Assembly (NCBI GenBank): GCA_030734395.1
Contig: JAUZTG010000016.1
Span: 1,116,001 to 1,180,000 of the forward strand
DNA length: 64,000 nucleotides
From: Sarocladium kiliense
Taxonomy: Eukaryota; Ascomycota; Sordariomycetes; Hypocreales; Sarocladiaceae
Reading direction: 5' to 3'
Both the position numbers and the translations under genes were made by a program. A model generated the notes under the pieces. The model was given only the letters and a program-made list of their open reading frames with translations. It was not told the origin of the DNA and made no database searches. Positions 57,052-64,000 of the stretch are shown here, one piece after another (position 1 is the first letter of the stretch; each line of letters starts with the position of its first letter).

Positions 57052-59555
57052 ATGCGGCCCTCATCTTTATTGCTTGCCTTCCTGGGCGGAGTGAGCCTGT
57101 CTACTGCCGCCCCGAACCCTCCAGTTGCCCGAGGCAGGGTTTCTGGCCATCGATCTCTCGTCGCCCGAGACACCTGTCCTGCTCCAGAAGATGTCCTGAC
57201 TGAGGCTCCCAAAGCAAACCCATTCAGTGCTATTACGCCTGAGGAGCTCGCCTCCGTTGTCGGCTGGTTGACGGAGAGCTCTGCACTGGCCCTCAATCTT
57301 ACCAACTCCTCCAGCCCAGAGCTCAGCATCAGCGACAACTACATCGCCCATATCGAGATATTGAAGCCCAATAAGACCGACGTACTTTCCTATCTTTATG
57401 GAGATGGACAGGTTCCGCGTTATGCTCGTGTCATCCTCAATCATGGTGCTGCTGAAGTGCCTCATGTTGCCGAGTACTCGGTGAGTGAAACTATTCCGGA
57501 ACCATCAAGTTCCTCTGCCCAATGTTTGTTGTCGCTAAGGGAATGCTATTCATACTTAGGTCGGCCCTTTGCCAATTGACTGCAACACAAAACTGGAGTC
57601 CCTAGACTGGATGTACAATGGACCCAATGGTGCAAAGGTTCTCTTCAACGGTCGATTCATGGACTCAGCTTTCGGCCAGGCCATAGACATCCTTGTGAAC
57701 AGCACCATGATGGAGATTAATGACATTGTCGAGGAGCTCACTGGATTCGCGTTCTATGGTCGCGGTGATGAGAGAACCACAGGCTCCTACTTCATCACAA
57801 ATCCTTACTCAACTGATGGCACCACAGGAGTTGGGTGGACTGTATGGCGAAAGGCTGGACTCGCATCGTATGGCCGACCCTCTGAGCTCTACATGAGCTG
57901 GGACTTTGCCGGCAATGACCCGTCTCTTTGGAAACTTCGGATGATTGTGTATGATCTCAAAGTATACCACTCCACTGCCGAGTTTCGATCTGCTTGGGAA
58001 GCCGGCAACATCAGCAAAACACCGAGTCCTTCTGAGAGCGATGAGTATCTCCGTAAGGACCGTAAGGGTCCTGTTCGCGAGCTGGAAAACAGGCTTGCGC
58101 CAACGATGCTCAACATGGGTGGTAAGCGGTTCAAGATTGACAAGAAGAACAGCTATATCGAGTACATGGGGTTTAAGTTTTACATGCGCTTTGACCGGGA
58201 TGTCGGTATCCAGTTCTACGACATCAAGTTCATGGATGAGAGAGTCATGTACGAGTTATCTCTACAAGGTAAGGTCCAACCAGACTCTTCACACTGGGAA
58301 AGTCCACGATTAACACGGAGATTCAGACGCTATCGCCCAGTATGCTGGTCACAACCCTTTCCAGGCAGCAACAGCCTATATGGACAGGTTCTACGGAATC
58401 GGCCTCCAGGCTGGCAGACTTGTCCCAGGCTATGATTGCCCGTATGGCGCGACTTATCTAAACACAACCTATTCCCAAGGCGAAACGATCTTCCACCAAC
58501 CGGGCAACATCTGCATCTTTGAAGCAGATATCGGCACTCCCATCACGCGCCATGCTGAGCGCCAGTATCTTCAATCTACCAAAGGATCCAAGCTTGTCGT
58601 CCGCATGATCGCGACGGTTGGCAACTATGACTACCTCTGGGACTACGGCTTCTACGTCGACGGCACCATCACCGTCGACGCCCACGCCTCAGGCTACGTC
58701 CAGGCGAATGACTTCCGACCAGACGACAATGGCCAATGGGGCCCACGAATCTCCGACCAGACCCAAGGGACTCTGCACTCCCACGTCATGAACTTCAAGG
58801 TTGACTTTGACCTCATCGACGAGAACAATAGCTTCCTGAAGACAAATATCATCGTCGAGAACGTCACGCAGCCATGGTTCCCCGAGCGTGGCGAGTTCGA
58901 GATGATGCGATACGATTTTGAGGAGGTCAACACCGAGGCTCTCCTCCCCATCACACCTAACGGCCAGACAATGTACACCGTGGTCAACAAGAACCACAAG
59001 AACAAATGGGGAGAGCCTCGCGGCTACCGCATCCTGCCTGGTCTCTCCAACGTCGTGCTCCCATCGAAGCTCTCGCCGTTCTTCCTCAAGTCAGCTGAGT
59101 TCGCCAAACAGCCAATTGCTGTCTCTCGTCACCATGATACAGAACCTGCCAGTTCAGCTTCACTGAATCAGAACGTCCCGGAGGCACCCCTCGTAGAGTT
59201 CTGGAAGTTCTTTGACGGCGAAGACATTGCACAGAAGGACCTGGTGGCCTGGGTCAACCTGGGCATGCAGCACTACACGCGCTCCGAGGACATGCCCAAC
59301 ACTTTGATGAGCGAGGCTCACTCCAGCATCATGTTCGCTCCTCAGAACTGGGGCGACTCCGAACTCACTCAAGATCTTCAGAATGCGGTCATATACAACG
59401 AGGTTGTAGGTGAAGATGTAGCAGCGGTCGTGGCTAATACCAATGGTGTGCAGCCACCGAGCTGCATGGCCTTGGGCCCGGAGGATTCCCTTGTGGGCAT
59501 TTTCGAGGCTGGAGCGGTGGACAAGCCAGCGGCTCCGCATAACGGGTACAATTAA
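57052..59555 (+). CDS. Secreted copper amine oxidase
   Basis: The enzyme oxidises primary amines to aldehydes, releasing ammonia and hydrogen peroxide, with copper and a self-made topaquinone. Exons 57052-57480, 57560-58268 and 58327-59555 give 788 aa. The N-terminus (RPSSLLLAFLGGVSLSTAAP) is a signal peptide, and many N-glycosylation sites (NLTN, NKT, NST, NTT, NVT) support secretion. The topaquinone Tyr is Tyr480 in VGNYDYLWDYGFY. Copper ligands are His530 and His532 (LHSHVMNFKVD) and His695 (GMQHYTRSED). DFAGNDPSLWKLRMI and MYELSLQDAIAQYAGHNPFQ, the latter across the second splice site, are also typical of the family. The frame runs upstream to a TTG at 57010; ATG 57052 starts exactly at the signal peptide. 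Such enzymes let fungi use amines as a nitrogen source. Confidence 0.95.
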
Positions 59556-60360
59556 ATGACGAGATACTGAACGTGATGAAGGCTGCGGGGTCAGTAGAAT
59601 AATACGGGGTGACAATGATGAGCGTCATCCACGATGATCTTGAACCCGATGAGCCTGACTTCTCCGAGCTGAGACAATGCACATGTCATGTGTAACTTCG
59701 TTCGTGGTGATTTCTTGTACGGATTACAGCACTGGCGACGTTGTCAGAGATTCTTGGCTTGGATCTCACATCTGGCAACGTAAGTAGAATAATATGTAGA
59801 ATAGTACGTATAATCGCACGTAAAATAGCACGTAGAATAGCACGGAAGATAGCGTGTAGAATAGCAGGTAGAATAGTCGTAGAATAACAATAATGGAGAG
59901 AAATAGTAATTTAGGGGGTGAATATGATGAGAATAGTAGCACGACGAGTAGGCAGAATATCCCATCATACGGTAGGTGGTACCTGGATGCCTCTTTCGTT
60001 TCAACATCACTTAGCCATGGTCAGAAGTAAGTAGACCAAGAACTCAGGCTTCGGGTTAGACAGAGGATGTTCCCCAAACAGTAGTTGAGCAAAAGGGATT
60101 CACACGTATTCTTCGGCTGTGCGTCAGATATAGGTAAACAATGAGAATTACATGTTGCAGACTGGGGTATCTGTGTGTGTGCTAGGCTCCTCCGCCAGAT
60201 TATCAATGATCCCAACGCCGCGCCTCAGATAGATACCACAAAAATAACAAGTAAAAAAAAGGTCATTCGGTGTGTGTGCTGACTGCAGCAACGTCGCCCA
60301 TAACATGGGAAATGCTGTAGTCCTGCAAACGGCTGATGTTCAACATAACACACACCTTCT
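59556..60360. other. Convergent intergenic region with minisatellite
   Basis: This stretch holds the 3' flanks of the amine oxidase and of the glycosyltransferase gene. It contains the 12-bp tandem repeat described separately. Confidence 0.5.
59784..59889 (+). repeat. 12-bp minisatellite, about 8.5 copies
   Basis: The unit is close to GTAGAATAGCAC. Copies start at 59784, 59796, 59808, 59820, 59832, 59844, 59856, 59868 (11 nt) and 59879 (partial), with one to four changes each. It lies in the 3' flank of the amine oxidase gene. Confidence 0.9.
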
Positions 60361-63300
60361 CTAAAGGTTCCCCTCGTCCTCCTTCCCCTCTACCGTGCTC
60401 GACAAGGTGCGTTTTGGTTCAGCTCCTGTGGGAGACATCAGACTCCTTCTTGACCTGCTGCTAGGTGGCCTGGAGGATTCGTTGCCTCTCGTCGGTGATG
60501 CCAAGCTCTTGCGAGACTTGCTGCTCAGCCCACTGAGACTCTTCCGCGATTTGCTGCCAAAATTGAGAGACGTTCTGAGAGACTTGCTACGCCTCCCCTC
60601 CGCTGACTTGACGTCATCTTCCAATCCCAGGGCGTCTCGCGTCACCTGCTCCAGTGATGCGCCGCTCTTGAGGGATTGGAGGGCCTGTTTTGCAGTGTCG
60701 ATATCTTCAAACAAGATCTTCGTGTCAAGCAAGACTTTGTCAAACTGCCCCACAATGCCGCGCTGTCCCTCCCCGCTAGCAATCTCTGTTTCGAGCTCCT
60801 TGAGAAGAGTCCAATTCTCAATAGCCTGACTCATAGCGGCGTCACGCTCCTTCTCATCCATGCCGCCAGCCTCGCGCTGACCCTGTACGATTCGACCGCG
60901 TCGTACATATTTGAGCGGCTGCCTCCTACGCTCCACCTGTTTCACCACGCCCTTGAGAGTATAACCCACAGGTCCTGCGACTGCCGAGATGTTCTTCAGT
61001 ACAAAGCCCATGAGACCCATGCCTGTGCCTTTCGCGAAGCCAACAGCGCCGTCCTGCTTTGCACCCCGAATTGGTAGTCGCACAACGCCAGTGAAGCCAT
61101 CGTAAACTCCGTAGCCGAATTCCTTCCTAGCTGCTTTCAGGCCAGAGCTGATGCCAGTTACACGAACTGGGCGGCGTACTGTGTCGTCACCGTAAAGTCG
61201 TGGGGCGTTGTGGAAGCCTTGCGCAAGGGCAAGGGACAGATCCACGGGGGCTTTCGCAATCGCTGAAGCTGCCTGTCCGAAGCCGCTCGTAACGTCTCCG
61301 ACATACTCCTCCGCGGCTTCCTCCGTCGTCATTGGCTGGGTGTCGGTGTGAGGAACAGTTCCGGGGGAACCATCCTGCTGCTGGCTGCTCGCCTTTCGTT
61401 CCTTGCGGTCCTCAACTGCCTGCGAGGCTTCCTCTTCGAGCTCCTTCCTCTTCTTGGTAGTTCTGTGCATACGCTTTGGCACCCCTCCGATTCCACCAAA
61501 GACGTTACCAACTGACTTCGCAATAGAGCCTGCTACGCCAGTCACCGGTTCTCCAGGGCCCTCGAAATCATTCCACTCCATGTGGCGGTACAATCGCAAC
61601 CGCTTCCAAGTGATATGTCCTGACTGAACAAGCATATCAGCAGCCAAGGGGCTGAGCTTAATATTGGCATCCTTGGGCTTCCAAGCAGCTATGCGATCCT
61701 TGAAGATAGAGCAACGAATGGAGTTTGGCGGGCTGAGCTTCAGGTGCTTGTGGAAGGCCTTGACGGCATTTTCGGCACCGTCTCCCTCAGCCTCGATGGA
61801 CTTAGCGATTTCTCCGGCGGCACGTCGGGTCTCTTCGGTCAGACAGAGCTTAATGCCTTCAGCCAGCTTTTCAGCGGTTAGAGACTTATAAGGCACGGGC
61901 TCGGGCCCAGCGCCGGCGCTGCCAATCATTGAGCCCCAGAAGTGCTGATCTCCAAAGAAAGGGCAGACCATTGTAGGCCGGCCACATTTGAGTGCAATAG
62001 CAACAGTACCAGCACCACCGTGGATAACACAAGCTGACACCCGTGGGAACAACCAATCATGAGGGGTGTTCTCCAACATGAAGACGTTGTCGGGGACATC
62101 ATCTCCGCCGAGTCCTCCCCATCCTTTCGAGACCAGTGCCCGCACTCCTGCCAATTCGACTGCTTCGAAGATCATCTGTGTGAAGGCATCGGCGTCGTCC
62201 ACCACAATAGAGCCGAACCCGATATAAATTGGCGGTTCGCCCGCGTTGAGGAACTTTTCGAGGTCTGGAGGCGGCTGGAATGTAGAAGCCAAGTCCAAGA
62301 AGACAAACCCAGCAACATCGATCTCAGATCCCCAGTCTGGTGGCTTCGGTAGCAGGCCAGGAGACCAGATATAGATTGTAGGAACTTTCAGCCGAGAAGT
62401 TGCTCCAGGAGCCCAGAGGGTCGATACAGGATCAAGACAGAGTGTCTTGACTCGGAAGTCGTTGACCAAATCTCCAAGGCCTTGCCAGACCATCATTTCG
62501 ACCAGAGGATACGAAATGAAGTTCGTGTAGCCTGGATCCACATTTGACTTATTGATACTTGCCAGTGGATGAGGGAAGCTCATTGTTGGGGTGTGAAAAG
62601 GAAAGGGGTTGATCAGTGTGACACTGATTCCCAGGGCTTCGGCACAGTGGATATGAGCGAAAGAGGGGGGGTTTGCGATAATGGTGTCCGCGACGAAGGG
62701 ACTCTTTTCTCCCATCATCTTCACGTTGTGTGCGTCCTTCTCGTCATCCGTTGCATTGATACACGCCCTCCAGAAACCGTCAAACATCTCTGCCATGGCA
62801 GCACGGCGACGCCCAATGTCTCCAGAGGTGACTGTCTCGAGCTTCGGAATCATGCCAGGGTTTTTGACCATGAATGCCATCAACTCTGACGGGTCCCCGC
62901 CTACCGAAAAGAACTCTAGTCCAGACTCCTTCTCAACGAAATCACGAAACGCAGGATGGGTAGCTATTCGGACTCGATGTCCGTATGAGACAAGTACCTG
63001 AGCTATCCTCACGAATGGCTGGATATCGCCGCGGGAACCGATAACCATGACGACGATGTTGAGACATGGGCGTGGGGTAATGTCTGGAGTCTCGGTTGAT
63101 GCTTGAGAAAGTTGGGATTCTCGTCGTCTCTTGGCAAGATCGTCCTCATCGGGAGAAACAAACTTTTGCATTGCTGAACCAAGCGCTTTCGCGATGTAGC
63201 CTGTGTTGGCAGTCTCTTTGACCGTGATAGCCAGCCGACCATCCCTTTTGACCTTGCCTCGAGTATTGTAGTTCTCGTTGCCCACATTGAAGCGCCCAGT

Positions 63301-63933
63301 GTTGTGTGCCGCCATACGATCAGCAGCCGTCCTATTCCGTCTCCTGAGGAAACGCTTATGATCGCCAGGCTTGTCTGCTCTGCCCGGACTGTCGCCGATA
63401 TCCTCATCTTCACTGTCAGAAGAGGAGGAGCAGGAGAATCCATCATGCTCGGCCATGTGAGCCTCATTCCCTTCGCGCATAGCTTTGCCGAGATAGGATC
63501 TGTCTTTCGCCGCAGAGGGCCTGGTCCAAGCACGCGCGCGAGCGTCTGGAAGCTCGGTCTGCCACTGTCGTGTGGCTTTAGGTCGGTTGCCGAGAGGTGA
63601 TGACTGCACAGCCTGAATGGGTGAGAAGTTATGGGACAGAGACCTGCTAGGCTTCCGCTCGGTTGTCTTGCCGTCCGTCGGGTCTGGTTCGCGCGCAGAG
63701 ATGCTGGCGGGACGGTTGAGACCCGCTGTCGGCGATTTGATATCCGCCTCTGGAGATTGCACTTCGGCTGGGACAAAGCCTGGGAATTCTACTTCGCCTT
63801 GCGGTGTTCTCAAGACCATCCTCTCGCGTTGTTGGTCACTGAGAGTGGCATCTCGCGACGTCGAGCCATTCGGTGAACGGCCGTCTAAATCGGGTGAGGC
63901 AGCCTGGGGCTGCTGGGGCGGAAGGTTGTTCAT
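60361..63933 (-). CDS. Family-28 glycosyltransferase, UDP-glucose:sterol glucosyltransferase type
   Basis: This single-exon protein has 1190 aa, with start ATG 63933 (G at -3). The glycosyltransferase domain runs from about residue 290 (CLNIVVMVIGSRGDIQPFV) to about 740. It includes DPGYTNFISYPLVEMMVWQG, PPIYIGFGSIVVDD and VSKGWGGLGGDD. The UDP-sugar binding block (PHDWLFPRVSACVIHGGAGT, then GRPTMVCPFFGDQHFWG) lies around 622-665. These match fungal sterol glucosyltransferases (Atg26/Ugt51 class). Unlike Atg26, the N-terminal 280 residues are low-complexity with no visible GRAM or PH domain. Instead there is a long C-terminal region (about 780-1190) that ends in repeated SRKSL-type motifs. 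Substrate could be a sterol or another lipid; this is inferred. A candidate intron near INPFPFHTPT was rejected because the residues align with the family. Confidence 0.88.
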   Translation of the reverse strand: MNNLPPQQPQAASPDLDGRSPNGSTSRDATLSDQQRERMVLRTPQGEVEFPGFVPAEVQSPEADIKSPTAGLNRPASISAREPDPTDGKTTERKPSRSLSHNFSPIQAVQSSPLGNRPKATRQWQTELPDARARAWTRPSAAKDRSYLGKAMREGNEAHMAEHDGFSCSSSSDSEDEDIGDSPGRADKPGDHKRFLRRRNRTAADRMAAHNTGRFNVGNENYNTRGKVKRDGRLAITVKETANTGYIAKALGSAMQKFVSPDEDDLAKRRRESQLSQASTETPDITPRPCLNIVVMVIGSRGDIQPFVRIAQVLVSYGHRVRIATHPAFRDFVEKESGLEFFSVGGDPSELMAFMVKNPGMIPKLETVTSGDIGRRRAAMAEMFDGFWRACINATDDEKDAHNVKMMGEKSPFVADTIIANPPSFAHIHCAEALGISVTLINPFPFHTPTMSFPHPLASINKSNVDPGYTNFISYPLVEMMVWQGLGDLVNDFRVKTLCLDPVSTLWAPGATSRLKVPTIYIWSPGLLPKPPDWGSEIDVAGFVFLDLASTFQPPPDLEKFLNAGEPPIYIGFGSIVVDDADAFTQMIFEAVELAGVRALVSKGWGGLGGDDVPDNVFMLENTPHDWLFPRVSACVIHGGAGTVAIALKCGRPTMVCPFFGDQHFWGSMIGSAGAGPEPVPYKSLTAEKLAEGIKLCLTEETRRAAGEIAKSIEAEGDGAENAVKAFHKHLKLSPPNSIRCSIFKDRIAAWKPKDANIKLSPLAADMLVQSGHITWKRLRLYRHMEWNDFEGPGEPVTGVAGSIAKSVGNVFGGIGGVPKRMHRTTKKRKELEEEASQAVEDRKERKASSQQQDGSPGTVPHTDTQPMTTEEAAEEYVGDVTSGFGQAASAIAKAPVDLSLALAQGFHNAPRLYGDDTVRRPVRVTGISSGLKAARKEFGYGVYDGFTGVVRLPIRGAKQDGAVGFAKGTGMGLMGFVLKNISAVAGPVGYTLKGVVKQVERRRQPLKYVRRGRIVQGQREAGGMDEKERDAAMSQAIENWTLLKELETEIASGEGQRGIVGQFDKVLLDTKILFEDIDTAKQALQSLKSGASLEQVTRDALGLEDDVKSAEGRRSKSLRTSLNFGSKSRKSLSGLSSKSRKSLASPTRGNESSRPPSSRSRRSLMSPTGAEPKRTLSSTVEGKEDEGNL

Positions 63934-64000
63934 GACGGGATCGTACGTCGGGGCTCAGGCTCCGGAGTCGCCTCGGAAGAAAGGAGTAGGAGGCGAGGTT
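63934..64000. other. Upstream flank of the glycosyltransferase gene
   Basis: Only 67 bp remain before the window edge, so the promoter is cut off. No other feature is visible. Confidence 0.4.

Noticed and set aside
62590..62650. Candidate intron in the glycosyltransferase gene near INPFPFHTPT
   Set aside because: Removing it would delete residues that align with the family between ALGI and FPHPLA, and no good branch site or acceptor is present.

Overview
The window is nuclear DNA of a filamentous ascomycete (Pezizomycotina). Genes are dense and on both strands. Introns are short (44 to 81 nt), with GTRNGT-type donors and CTAAC/CTAAT/CTGAC-like branch sites. The gene set (nitrate reductase, TEL1, NUP192, MIP1, PIF1, secreted copper amine oxidase, fungal-type sterol glycosyltransferase-like protein) is fungal. 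A Dothideomycete is my guess, but the sequence alone does not settle the class. I see no plasmid, phage, CRISPR array or intact transposon.

Layout, left to right: KTI12 (-) and the dephospho-CoA kinase gene CAB5 (+) share a 218-bp divergent promoter. Next come a disordered protein of 691 aa (+), and a two-RING plus LON-domain protein (-) convergent with it. A gene-poor stretch of 3.8 kb (7698-11505) with a G22 and a C16 run follows. Then come a small 144-aa protein (+), an INSIG-family ER membrane protein (-), 2 kb without genes, the PIF1 helicase (-), and a disordered Q/R-rich protein of 600 aa (-). A second gene-poor stretch (21840-24403) precedes a solitary nitrate reductase (+). CUL4 (-), TEL1 (-, eight exons) and NUP192 (+, six exons) follow; TEL1 and NUP192 diverge from a 0.64-kb region. 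After them come a RING protein resembling SUMO-targeted ubiquitin ligases (-), the mitochondrial DNA polymerase MIP1 (+), a Ybp1/Ybp2-type protein (+), a secreted copper amine oxidase (+) and a large family-28 glycosyltransferase (-).

Gene models were built by hand from reading frames plus splice sites. Every spliced model closes in frame, and family motifs continue across the joins. Several starts were moved to the first true ATG because the longer open frame begins with GTG or TTG.

The genes do not form an operon-like pathway. Five of them (PIF1, CUL4, TEL1, the STUbL-like RING protein, MIP1) belong to families involved in genome maintenance, nuclear or mitochondrial; this may be chance. 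Nitrate reductase stands without nitrite reductase or a nitrate transporter. I found no convincing undescribed system. The most checkable points are a leaky-scanning dual start in PIF1, an unusual residue next to the molybdenum-ligand Cys of the nitrate reductase, microexons in TEL1 and KTI12, an in-frame intron in INSIG, a 12-bp minisatellite, and a tRNA-like relic.
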